Made by a program: the position numbers and the translations under genes
The notes under the pieces: generated by a model
The model's input: only the letters and a program-made list of their open reading frames with translations
Told to the model about the DNA's origin: nothing
Database searches by the model: none
Shown: positions 17,471 to 31,800 of the stretch, one piece after another
Position numbering within the stretch: the first letter of the stretch is position 1
How the letters are laid out: the number at the start of each line of letters is the position of its first letter
DNA from: JAGWAJ01 sp026707615
Lineage (GTDB): Bacteria > Acidobacteriota > Vicinamibacteria > Vicinamibacterales > UBA8438
Assembly (NCBI GenBank): GCA_965207595.1
Contig: CBDBMW010000006.1
Location: 152,236-216,235, forward strand
Direction: 5' to 3'
DNA length: 64,000 bases

Positions 17471-19168
17471 TGCGCGCATCCATCTACGCCCGTTACAGCT
17501 CGGAGAATCAGCGCCAAGAGAGCCTTGAGGATCAAATCGCTTCGTGTAACCGCTACGCGCGAAAGCATGACCACATGGTTCTCGACGAGCATGTCTACAC
17601 GGATCGTGCCCGCTCGGGCACGTCGCATGAGCGCGACGGCCTGAAGGCTCTTCTTGCGGCGGCGGCACGTCGGCTCTTCGACGTCGTTCTCGTCGATGAT
17701 CTTTCGCGGCTTGCCCGTGACAACACGTTCATGCTCAACGCTCTTGCCGAACTCGGATATTGGGACGTTCGGCTCGTTTCCGTTACCGACCACCTTGATA
17801 CCGCGGACGAGGCTGCCACCCTCGGGTTCCAGCTCCGCGGCATCTTCAATGAGCTGGCGGTGAGGGACCTCGCCAAGAGGACCCACAGGGGTCAGCGTGG
17901 CCAGGTTGAGCGCGGCTTCTACGTCGGCGAACGGACTTACGGCTATCGCTCGGAGCCGAGAGGCGAGGTTCGCATTGACAAGCACGGGCGTCCTCGGCCT
18001 GAGGGTTTCGGCATGCGGATTGAGCCTTCGGAGGCGGCTGTCGTCCGTCGGATCTTCGAGGAGTTCGCCGGCGGGATCCCTGCATACCGGATCGTCGTCC
18101 GACTCAATCAGGAGGGTGTCCCTCATCCGAAGGCCGGCACGTCCGGCTGGGGGCCTTCGACGGTTCATCGGATTCTTCGCAATGAGAAGTACACCGGCAC
18201 GTGGCGTTGGAACCGTACGGGCACGCGTCGCGATTCCCCGTTCTGGTCGAACCCGCACTGTCGAGAAACCCGAGTCCGAGCACATCGTTCGCAAGGACGA
18301 GAACCTGCGCGTCGTTTCGCAGGAGCTCTGGAATGCCGTGCGGGTCAGGTGCCGGCAAGTTGAAAAGGTCTGGCCTGGGGGCAAGCGTCGAGGCTTCAGC
18401 GACCAGCAGGGTTCCCGTTCAGAGGCGTATCCGAAGCACCTGCTGGACGGCATGCTTTTCTGTCACTGCTGCCACCGGCGCGTCACACTCGTGAGCGGGA
18501 CCCGGAGTGGCTCTTACGGCTGTGACGGGGCCAGGCGGCGCATCTGCGACAACCGCTTGACGGTCCGTCGTCGGAAGGTCGAGCGGATCTTCTTCGCGGC
18601 GCTGACGGAGCGTCTCCTCGAGCCCGGCGTGGTGCGCTATGCGCTCAAGCGGGTCGCGGATGAACTGAAGCGTCTCGCTGGCGAGGTGTCCGTCAGGCTC
18701 GCCGGGAAAGAGGCGGAGCTTGCCAAGGCGCGCCAGCGTCTGGACCGTCTTGTGGCACTCGTCGCTGAGGGTCACGCGGCTGACAGCGGTGCCGTCGGGC
18801 GGGCCATTGCCCAGGAGGAGACCCGCGTCTCCACGCTTGAGCCTGAGATCGCGGCGCTGCGCCGCGGCGATGATCGTCCCTTCGAGGTTCCGTCTGAGGA
18901 TTGGCTCATTGCTCAGGTCCGTTCGCTGCAGAAGCTCTTGGAGCGCCGCACGCCGGAGTCGGCCCGCGTGCTGCGTGCCCTTCTCGGCAGGGTCGACATG
19001 GTGCCTGTCCGTCTGCCGTCCGGCCGGCCCTACTACGTCGCCCGCACCAAGATCGACGCGTTCGTGCTCACCGAGCCGTCCGGACCCCGCGGGGGTCCGG
19101 ACGGGGGTTCGCGATCTTTGCGTTGGTGGAGGCGCCGGGTACTGCACCTGGGTCCACAGAGGGCCTGA
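17470..19168 (+). pseudogene. Large serine recombinase, one frameshift
   Basis: The first frame carries the resolvase domain: ASIYARYSSENQRQESLEDQ with the catalytic Ser, VVLVDDLSRLARD and ELAVRDLAKRTHRGQ. The recombinase domain follows (GPSTVHRILRNEKYTGTW). An extra C in a CCCC run near 18229 shifts the frame; the continuation has RVVSQELWNAV, the zinc ribbon LLDGMLFCHCCHRRVTLVSG and a coiled coil to a stop at 19168. About 565 residues in total, the usual size of phage-type integrases. Its ATG overlaps the stop of the truncated AAA gene. A single homopolymer change separates it from function, so it may have been active recently. Confidence 0.85.
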
Positions 19169-19389
19169 CGAAACGGTGGCACTGGAGCGCCAGCTTCATT
19201 CGGGACCCGTACCCGGCGGCGACCAGGGCATTCCGATCGCCAAGCATCAGCCTCCTGACCGTCGAGGACACCCACGGCAAGAATAGAGCGATCGGACGCG
19301 CACCGCGATCGCGGAGGTCGCCATTGACGCGGCAACCTCGCGCGCCGAACCGGCTGGCTCCGAGATCGTCGAGGGGCTAGAACGTCGCG

Positions 19390-19950
19390 CTACGCGTTGA
19401 GGTCGGCGGGCATCATCGACCCGATGACGATCGCGCGGGCTTGTCGACACCGCGAGGCACACGCCCTGCCGCAGCGGACAGGCGGGGTGAGGCCTATCGG
19501 GAGCGAGCATCCGCGCCACGCCCCGGCCGCGATCTCCGCGCACGAGCTGGGCAGCTGACGAACCGCGGATTCACAGGCGCGGTGATCCCCGTCGATCGCG
19601 ATGTGGTCGGTCTCGGGATCGGCGTCCTCCACGCGTACCCGGGTCGATTCGGTCACGCGAAAGAGCTCGTCGCCTTCGTGGACGGCGTACACGTCCGGCG
19701 GGCCGGCCGTCACGATTTTGACGCGGCGGTGCTCCCGCGTCGTGGCGCGCAGCGTGAGCGGGTTGTCGCGATCCTTGTGGCGCTCGACGTGGCGCTCGAT
19801 CTGCCTCCAGCCCTCGCCTCGGGCATCTCCGGCCGCTCCGCTCGGGTTTCGACGTCTCCCATCGAGGTGCTGGACGCTGTTCAGCTTCGTTCCGGTCCGG
19901 GCATCGTGGTCAACGGCGCCGCCCTCGTGGGCGAGAACCGCTACGGCATC
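19390..19950 (-). CDS. Uncharacterised soluble protein, 5' end unclear
   Basis: The frame reads as coding through LNSVQHLDG, WRQIERHVERHKDRDNPL, VTAGPPDVYAVHEGDELFRV and VEDADPETDHIAIDGDHRAC, then ends at 19390. I see no start codon with a ribosome site and no known family. It lies between the serine recombinase and the broken metallophosphoesterase, on the same strand as the latter. It may be a decayed gene. Confidence 0.3.
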   Translation of the reverse strand, partial: DAVAVLAHEGGAVDHDARTGTKLNSVQHLDGRRRNPSGAAGDARGEGWRQIERHVERHKDRDNPLTLRATTREHRRVKIVTAGPPDVYAVHEGDELFRVTESTRVRVEDADPETDHIAIDGDHRACESAVRQLPSSCAEIAAGAWRGCSLPIGLTPPVRCGRACASRCRQARAIVIGSMMPADLNA

Positions 19951-20205
19951 AGGAGGAACACGGCGACGGAACGCGCGGATCCATCGAGGGGGCGGACGAG
20001 ACCGCGAACCTGGTCACGCGGCGCTTCCGGTCCGGTCTTCGGGGCTGCGTTGTCCCGCCTCGCACCTCGCGTCTGCTCCCCGTCGCTCGTGGCCACGCTG
20101 CGGTGGCGCTACGTGACCGCCTCGGCCACCAGGCCGATCGCAGCGCTCCCCGCTGGCGGGGTGCTGACTGCGACCGGCGCGGCTGCCGTGCCTGTCGGCC
20201 TTCTC

Positions 20206-20936
20206 TCATGGCATCGTGGTTTCCACGATTCGCAGCCGCTGGCTGGTACGGCGCCCGGGGACCGTTCTTCCTTCCACCAGCCGAAGGGCCAGCCGCCTGA
20301 TGTCGCACAGCCTCGCCGGCCGGTAGTTCAGCTGCTCCACGCTCACGTTGATGTGCCGGTTCCTGCTCGGCGAAGCTTTCCCGTGCACGTGGCCGTGCAC
20401 GTTGATGCAGCCAGTGGGCACCTGCGGCAGCGGCACGTGCGTCAGGAGCAGTGGTGGCTCGCCGGCAGCGAACAGCGTGGTCGCGGTGCGGTCCACCGCG
20501 ACCGGCAGTGCCTGGTTGACCCGGTCCACGTCGTGGTTGCCCAACACGAGCCATTTGGCCCCGGCGCGTCCCTCCACCATGCCTGGTGGTCCACCCGGAT
20601 GCTGGAGTCGACGCCTACATCACCGAGACAGATGATCGTGTCGTCGACATCGACCAGCTCGTACCAGGCGAGCCTCATCGCCTGGTCCACGTCGTCCGGC
20701 GTCCGGAACGGCCGATCGAAGGCGGCGAGCGAGTCCTCGTGGCCCAGGTGCAAGTCCGACCAGACCCAGGTTGTTGCATCCGGCTCTTCGCACAGGCCCG
20801 GCGCGCCTTCTCGCGTGTGCCGAAGCAGGGCTCGTGTCTGCCGCGCGGTAACCTTCGACTGAGCGGGCGGCCTCAGCGACCGGCGCAACTCGTCTGCGTA
20901 CAGCGTGTGCAGCCGCTCGGCTGCAGCCTTGGACAC
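20206..20936 (-). pseudogene. Metallophosphoesterase, frameshifted
   Basis: From a GTG at 20936 the protein reads SKAAAERLHTLYADELRR, WVWSDLHLGHEDSLAAFDRP and TIICLGDVGVDSS. After a one-base shift near 20575 it continues KWLVLGNHDVDRVNQALP, LTHVPLPQVP, NVHGHVHGK and INVSVEQLNYRPARL. All metal ligands of the calcineurin-like fold are present (DxH, GDxx, GNHD, GHxH), so one shift is the only visible defect. It is related to the remnant at 1585-2303, which has lost more. It lies about 500 bases from the end of the Lon-like gene on the same strand. Confidence 0.75.
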
Positions 20937-21453
20937 GGCCAGATGTACCTCTCTCCGGACTGGCGCGACTACTCGGTCGGTTCGACACTGCCACCCAGCC
21001 GACCAGTCCGAGACGGCGACTCGGCGACGAGCGGCGGATCGCTTGGCGCGGTGCCGCAGGAGCCAATGCCGGCCGCGCCGACCGAGGCTTCGGCCGGAAC
21101 TGCAGCCTGTAGCCGACATCGGCGTTGACCTGCCCGCCGGCACTGTACACCGGGTGCGGGCCCATGCCGTTGGCGTCCGGCTTGCCGCAGGGTCTCGGCG
21201 TCGCCCAAGGCTTGCATGCCCCATGAAGGGCGACGCACCTCGTCAGCGCCGGCGACCTCGACGGGGTCGGGTCCCATTTCGACGACGTGGACACGCCGCG
21301 GTGGGCGAAGCCGTCGGCCCAGGTCCATGCACGACGAGATGCTGTTGCCGGGTGCGCCCGTTTCCGGCGGCGACCCACGTGTCCGGCGGCGGCTGGGCAT
21401 GATGATCCAGCTGGGCATCGGCCTTGGCGGCCGGCACGGGTTCCGTGCCGCGG
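20937..21453. other. No supported gene
   Basis: Upstream of the phosphoesterase remnant and downstream of the Lon-like stop on the minus strand. Frames are open in places but none has consistent protein character. No terminator hairpin is obvious after the Lon-like stop. Confidence 0.4.
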
Positions 21454-25656
<4,203 letters not shown>

Positions 25657-26356
25657 CGTGTACGTCCTTCGTGACTTCCTTCGCACCGCCCGGTCGCGAC
25701 CGGTACGGTCGTGCCGCCGGCTACGTCGTGGCGAGTCGTGGGCCGGATGGGGAGGAGACCCGACCGAACGGAACTCGCCCCCCTCGGCACCTCGATCCCC
25801 GCGGCCGGCCGCGTGATGGATCGCGGTCAGGGGATGGGGTCCGGCAGGAGAGGCCGTCGGGGGTGGCCGCCTTTCAGGACCATGCGGTCCCGCCGTTCGG
25901 CCGTCTTCCCGCCCGACGGCTTACCTGCCGGCCACGAGTTCGCGGGCTCGACGGCGGACCCTCGCCGGCGTCTCGCGCGCGTCAGGCCGCGCGGTGGGTG
26001 TGTCCGACGATGTCGACGCAGGCGGCCGGCACCGGCCGCGTCGCCGGCCCGGTCGATCTGCTGGACTTTCGGGTGGGGCGGTCCGACTTCGGTGTCCTGC
26101 CGCAGGAGCCGCACCCGTGGGCTGCGCCGTTGGGGAGTTCGTGCCCGTGATGCAGGAGCGGGCCGCAACCACCGTTCGGTTGCGACCCGCCGGAGGCGAC
26201 GGGTCCATCGGCCGGCGGGCTCCCGGCCGGCTGTGGCGTGCTGTCTCGCGAAAGAAACGTCCCTGCCTCGCCCCACCAAGCCGCGCCAAGCCATGCCAGG
26301 TCCCGCCCCGCCACGCCGTGCCAAGCCGCGGAATCTTCAGCGGCCGGTCGCCACGC
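25657..26356. other. No supported gene
   Basis: This 700-base gap lies between the start of the Lon-like gene and the stop of a phage-like gene. Near 26270-26335 there is a run of imperfect CCAAGCC/CCATGCC/CCGTGCC repeats. No promoter can be assigned with confidence. Confidence 0.4.
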
Positions 26357-26965
26357 TCACGGAGCGTCCGGCAGCTCGGTCACCTGCTCGACGTCGAACC
26401 TCCCGAACGGGCCGCCGCTCTTCTCCGGCCGCCAGTCGCCGAGCCCGACGCGCCGGCCGCCCAGCGCCAGCCAGGCCGTCAGCTTGTCCCGGTCCACCAG
26501 TTCCGGGTCGACGTCGGCCACGCCGACCACCGACCACGGGCAGTCGAACTTCGCCCGCGTGCGCAGGATGCGCTGCCGATTCACCACCACGGGCGTGGTG
26601 AACTGCGTCGTCCTGCTCAACTCCTCGCGCGTCTCGCCGTAGCGCTTGACGTCGTAGCGGAACGCCACGCTCTCGATCATCAGCCCCTCGCGCACGCGCG
26701 AGCCGTCCTTCGTCTTGCGGGCGCTGGCCTCGATCAGTGCCCGAAGCGCTGCTTCCGGTAGCGTGGGTCTTTCGTCAGCGCCGAGATAGAGGGACCGGAG
26801 GCACTCGAGCTCCCGGAGACGCCGGTCGTCGACGGGAGTCCGGATCCCGCGCTTCTTCGTGATCGCTGCGATCTCGACGCTGAGATGGCTTCGCGTGTCG
26901 AGTCCGGCCTCTCCGTTGTGCATGATGAGGGCGGAGACGCCGGCAAGCTTGAATTGAAGTTGCAT
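26357..26965 (-). CDS. Phage-like hypothetical protein, 202 aa
   Basis: It begins MQLQFKLAGVSALIMHNGEA and continues EIAAITKKRGIRTPVDDRRL, FRYDVKRYGETREEL and GRFDVEQVTELPDAP at its end. This pattern (a nucleic-acid-binding-like N-terminus with MHN and a K-R-rich loop) is one I associate with prophage hypothetical proteins, but I do not know its function. It lies immediately after an HNH endonuclease frame that overlaps its first 77 codons. The frame stays open upstream of the ATG without protein character, so I start at 26965. Confidence 0.6.
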   Translation of the reverse strand: MQLQFKLAGVSALIMHNGEAGLDTRSHLSVEIAAITKKRGIRTPVDDRRLRELECLRSLYLGADERPTLPEAALRALIEASARKTKDGSRVREGLMIESVAFRYDVKRYGETREELSRTTQFTTPVVVNRQRILRTRAKFDCPWSVVGVADVDPELVDRDKLTAWLALGGRRVGLGDWRPEKSGGPFGRFDVEQVTELPDAP

Positions 26966-27240
26966 CGTGTTACTGCCTCCGAGACGAGCGCGCAGAACTG
27001 GTGCCGCGAGCCGCCGGCGCGCGTGAACCGGCGGAGCGTGGTTGCGAGGAAGTGGCAGTCGGCGCACAGCGCCGTCAGGTCGTCGGCGGTGGTCTTGTGC
27101 GCCGGCGGGTACTGGTCGGCCCAGTGGTGCGCCTCGGCGGCTTCCTGCAAGCCGCACAGCTGGCACTTCTCGCCGGAGCGCGCGAACGCCTTGCGGCGGG
27201 CGTCCAGGTAGAACGGGTCCTGGTAGTTGAACTTCGTCAT
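26734..27240 (-). CDS. HNH endonuclease-like protein
   Basis: The N-terminal part is a clear small HNH nuclease: KAFARSGEKCQLCGLQEAAE, AHHWADQYPP and DDLTALCADCHFLATTLRRF, with the two CxxC zinc pairs and the catalytic His in AHH. The start ATG at 27240 overlaps the preceding stop by ATGA. The same frame runs on to 26734, overlapping the next gene by 232 bases, which is unusual. The functional part probably ends near residue 90, and the tail may reflect a lost stop codon or a small shift. Confidence 0.65.
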   Translation of the reverse strand: MTKFNYQDPFYLDARRKAFARSGEKCQLCGLQEAAEAHHWADQYPPAHKTTADDLTALCADCHFLATTLRRFTRAGGSRHQFCALVSEAVTRCNFNSSLPASPPSSCTTERPDSTREAISASRSQRSRRSAGSGLPSTTGVSGSSSASGPSISALTKDPRYRKQRFGH

Positions 27241-27461
27241 CGTGTCCGGCCCGGTCTTCTCCAGCCGTGGCGGTGGAGGCAGGCGGCCGCCTCCTCTGCG
27301 TCCTCGCACACGAAGACGCGGTACTCGTGCGGTTCCTCGCCCGGGAGCACCACCGTGACCCGATGGCCGCCCGGTCGGCGGAACCCGTCGGCGAAGTGGC
27401 AGCCGAAAGCGGCCAGGACGCTGTTGTGGTCGGGGTGTGTGGTCTCTCTGTCGTCGCGCAT
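27237..27461 (-). CDS. Small hypothetical protein, 74 aa
   Basis: The product has a compact fold-like pattern, HRVTVVLPGEEPHEYRVFVC then EDAEEAAACLHRHGW, typical of a small alpha/beta protein. Its stop overlaps the HNH start codon (ATGA), and a GGAGAA-like ribosome site precedes the ATG at 27461. It is the first gene of a three-gene leftward cassette with the HNH and phage-like genes. No family recognised. Confidence 0.6.
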   Translation of the reverse strand: MRDDRETTHPDHNSVLAAFGCHFADGFRRPGGHRVTVVLPGEEPHEYRVFVCEDAEEAAACLHRHGWRRPGRTR

Positions 27462-28309
27462 GTGGATTCTCCTCTGTGGTCATCTGCGCTGCGGTCGGTG
27501 TCGGGTTCACTGGAACCCGTTGATGCAGGGGGAGTGCGGCCCGATCGAACCCCCTGGCGGTCTCTGCCCGTCTGGAGGGCTGGCGGACGCCGGTCCGTCT
27601 CCGTACGGGAGCGCTCCTGCGGTGGTGACCGCGGACCTCGGGTGCCCCGGAACCTCGCGCCGGGGGCTGGTGCCGCAGCCGACGAGGCCGGCGGCGCTCG
27701 GCTCGTGCGGCCCCGTCGGTCGGCACCCGCGGCGTCGTACGCGTCGCACGGCTGGCCGTGGCCTGTGCGCGCGCCGCGCCCGTCGTGGTCCGGATTCCGC
27801 ATCGGAGACGGCCCTCGGTGGCCGCCGTCATGGGACCGAGGTCCGCCGGCAGACCCTCGCCCGACGGTCGCTACCGATGGACCCGGCCCGTGGCCGGTTG
27901 TCGTGGTGAATGGGCGCCCCTGGCGCCCTGTCGGGGATAGGCGACGCGAAGCGTATGTACGTCGATCCGGGGGTGCTGCTGCCTTCTCCGGCCCGCCTGT
28001 CTATACCTATTCTCTCCTCCCGCTCTCCCCCTCCCATGGTCAGGTTTTCCCCGCGACGACTCCGGGAGGCGCGGCCGGACCGGAGGTCCAAGGTCGGGTT
28101 GAGGAGGGAGCCGGACGGTACCCGTGCGTCCGCATTCGTACCGCACTGCCGGCGGCGCCCCAACCGGCGGCGGTGACGACGCTCGTGGCGCCGTCGTGAT
28201 CGACCGCGACGTCCGCGGCGTGGCGCGCGACAGACGGGCAGCGGCTACTGCCGGTCCCGCCTCTTGCGCACAGTCGCAGTCGGCCCGCATAGCGGGTCAC
28301 GCCTAGCGA
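27462..28309. other. No supported gene; contains a dispersed intergenic element
   Basis: This 850-base region precedes the leftward HNH cassette. Apart from the C-rich element near 28037-28072, which is G-rich on the strand of the cassette, I see no gene or clear promoter. Confidence 0.4.
28037..28072. repeat. Dispersed C-rich intergenic element, copy 2
   Basis: CCATGGTC is followed by CGCGACGACTCCGGGAGGCG, very close to the arrangement at 50507-50549. The flanking strand is G-rich when read leftward (GGGAGGGGGAGAGCGGGAGG). The site lies about 575 bases upstream of the leftward 74-aa gene. Confidence 0.4.
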
Positions 28310-28334
28310 TCGGCTGGGCAGCAGAGCGAGCTGT

Positions 28335-28590
28335 CGGTGGCCGACGCCGAGCCCCTGAGGAGGACAAGGACGCCGCGGGCGACTTCGCGGGTTGCCGCTC
28401 GAACCTGCACTTGGAGTTTGATGGTGACAGTCGGCTTTGCGATCGCGGACGGCACGGCGACGGCGGGCGAAGACTACACCGAGCCGGGCGACACGCTGAC
28501 CATCGCGGCGGGCGCGACCACGAAGACGCTGCCGGACGACCGGGCCTGCGACACGACGTGGGCCGCATGCATCGGCGGGACTCGCTGAAC
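28335..28590 (+). pseudogene. Calx-beta domain remnant
   Basis: The segment VTVGFAIADGTATAGEDYTE followed by PGDTLTIAAGATTKT is the hallmark of Calx-beta repeats in large secreted or surface proteins. A neighbouring frame supplies EEDKDAAGDFA, the preceding part of the same domain, so at least one shift lies near 28380. Both sides degrade quickly. It is a fragment of a calcium-binding surface protein gene with no visible start or export signal. Confidence 0.6.
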
Positions 28591-28811
28591 GTCAGGTTTG
28601 AGGGTGAACATCGTTCTCCGCTCCCGCGCGTGGCCGGCACGACGCTGAAGCTTGCCATCAGCGGCTCCGACCCGGCGCCGTCGGCTCCGTCGCCGCGCTC
28701 CCGCTCAACTTGGTCAGCGTCGCAAGGATGCAGCTCAAGCCGGGCGCGCCCCCGATGTCGCTGCTCCCGCCGACCCCTGGTAGGAGTTAACTCGTGCAGA
28801 GCCTGCGAGCG

Positions 28812-31800
28812 TCACCGACTCCGTCCTTGGGGGTGGTCGCGTGGGTCGCGCTCATGCGCGCCGCGGTTGTGCGCAACACCGGGGTCGGTGGACGTGCCCG
28901 CGCGCTCGCGGATGCGCTCGCGGCAAACCTCCTCAACTTGTCGGACCGGGACGCGACCGCAGACGTCCTGAAGGATACGAAGTAGCTCCGCGTCGTGCGC
29001 CTTGCTGGCAGCAGCCTCAGCGTCCGCCTGCGTCTGTCCGGCCTCTTCGCGTTCATGGCGACGACGCGCGAGCAGGCGGGTCTCGGCGCGCTGGCGCTCC
29101 GGGGCGGTGTAGGCGTTCTGCGCCTGATAGGCAACGACGATCTTGTGGGCGCGAGGGTCGTCCATCGCGGCTGCGATTCGGCTGAGTCTTTCGTCGGAGG
29201 CGACCGTCGGCCCCGAACCGGACCCGGAACGTTCCCGTGGAAGATCTCGCGACAGTTCCGTCACGGCGCGGCGCACCCAGTCGTCCTCGACGAGGCGCGC
29301 CACCAGGCGGTCGAGGTCGGCAACGCTGTTACGCGCCGCGCGCAGTCGGTCGGCCAGTTCCGGGATGAAACGCTCCCGCACGGCCTGCAGCGCATCCTCC
29401 TGGGTCGGCGTCGCTGAGAGCCACCCGCGTTCCGCCTCGAGCCTCTGGTGTTCGCTCTTGATCTCGTCATGGTGGTAGTGCCGCTCCGCCCTCTTCCGCT
29501 CTTCGGCGCTGCCGGGGGCCGAGGCCAGGACTTCGCTCAGACGGCGGTGGAGGAAGCCGTCATCCTGAACCTCCCGCAGCAGGTCCGTCCCCGCCTCGTC
29601 GGGAACCGCGAGCGCCCAGGTCCCCTGACTGCCGGGATCTGAATAGTGGAACGGCAGCTCGTTCCGCACGAGCTCGCGCGTCTGCCTCAGGATGCACTCC
29701 TTCGCCAGGGCGGTGTAGCCGGAGTCGCGACGCCGATCTTCCGCGGCTCGGTAGATGTCCCGGCAGTCGCCGGACGACAAGCCGACGAAGCCCGCGAGGA
29801 GCCGGACCCTGGTGCGCGACGCCGTCTCCTCCTTGAGAGCCTGAACCGGCTCCTCGCCCCTCGACCGAGCTGCCGCGCAGAACGCCTCACATCCAGCTGG
29901 GGCCATTGAGCCGCCTTCGCGGCCGTACGAAAGTGCTCGAGCGCCGCCTCGACGGCGGGGAACCACGAACCGGTCCCGCGCGTCTCGGCCGCGCGCACGA
30001 CCCCGTCGACATCGATGTGGTTGGCCTTGGCGTCAGAGACCACCTGCCGGCGCCGCTCCGTCTCCTCCATGATCGCCGCCACGTCGTCCCTGCCGTCCCC
30101 CCGGGCCTCTTCGGACAACGCGTTCGGGTTGATGCCAACTGCCACAGCTTCCTCATGGACGGTATGCTGGAAGGACTGCCGTGCCGCGTTGGTCTTCTCG
30201 AGCGACGCCTGCACACGCGCCCCCATCCCGCCCCGGCCGCCCAGGACCTTGTGACACGCCGCCAGCAGCACCCGTCGGATCTTCAGTGCGCACCACGCGA
30301 ACGCACTCGTCAGCGTGCTCCCGAAGTGATGCCCTGCCGACTGCTCACGATCGTCGGCGTCGTAGCCGCCCTGGTCGACACCCTTCTCCTCGGCCTGCGC
30401 GAACTGCCTCTGCAGCAGCCAGACCACATCGTCGAGGAACTCCTCATCGCCGTCGGCGGGCGCGTCGTCCAGCAAGGCGTTGTAACGAACGGCACGCGGC
30501 GGTCAGGTCGCTCGGGATCGCGCGCCGGTACCATCAGCCCCTTCTCAGCCTCGTCCGCTGCCCGAACGCGCAGTTCGACTTCTTCGATCGTCTCCTCGCG
30601 CTCCGCGAGGCGCTGGGGCGGTCCGCCGCGTCGGCGCTCCAGCCTGCGAAGCAGGTCACGGCCCCAGGGTGAAGCCTCGACAGTCGCCTCCCGCGACGCG
30701 ATGTCGGCCTCGATCCGTGCCTTCTCTTCCTGGACGACGACCAGCTCCTCGTCGAGGGTCAGCGAACACCTCGTCGCTTCGAGCCGTGCGCGCCGCGCCT
30801 CCGCCAGCCGCTCGGCCCCCGCCGATGTCGCGCGCACCTCCGCTGTCAGGTCGGCCAACTGCCCCCGCTTCCGCTTCTCCTCCTTCGCGCGGAGCTCGCG
30901 CTCTCTCGTCCGCGTCTGCGTCGCCTGCGCCAGCGCCGCCCAGCCCGAGCCGTGCACCGTCGAGTCCACCTCGCGGAGGATGCGGCCGATCTCCGCGCCG
31001 TCCAGGCCCGCTTCCCGCGCCGCCGCCACGACCGACTCCGCGTTCGCGGTCTCCTCCTCGAGGGCGTCAAGCTCGTCCGCGTTCCCCTCCTGCGCACGCC
31101 GGCACACGGCATCGACGTCGACGAAGACGCTTCGGGCCGCGGCCTCCGCCGCCGACTTCCGCTCCACGCGCTCCACCGTCGCGTCCTCGATGGCCGTCAA
31201 GCCGGTGCCGGCCCGACGGTTCTCCGCTTCTTCATAGATGTCGTTCAGCTCCTCGTTGTTGAGCCCGGCACGTCGCGCCTGCCCCAGACGGCAGTCACCC
31301 GCTCAAGGTGGTCCACGGGGTCTTCGTCGCCGACGTTCGCGTAGATGACCTCAACGTGGAGGCCGAGCTGTCGGGCGGCGGCCTCCGCCGCCGACTTCCG
31401 CTCCACGCGCTTCGCCGTCGCCCGCGTCAGCGCTGCCCAACCCGAGCCGTCCTCCGTCGAGTCCGCCTCGCGGAGGATGCGGCCGATCTCCGCGTCGTCC
31501 ACACCCGCTTCCCGCGCCGCCGCCACGACCGGCTCGGCCTCCGCGCACTCGTCCTCCAGGGCTTCAAGCTCGTCCGCGTGCCCTTCCCGCGCACGCCGGT
31601 ACACGGCATCGACATCGACGAAGACGCTTCGGGCCGCGGCCTCCGCCGCCGATATCCGCTGCACGCGCTCTGCCGTCGCGTCCTCGATGGCCATCCATCC
31701 CGTGCCCGCTTGGCTGTTCTGCGCTCCTCTATAGATGTCGTTCAGCTCTGCGTTGTCGAGCCCGACACCTCGCGCCCGCCCCCACACGGCAGTCACCTGC

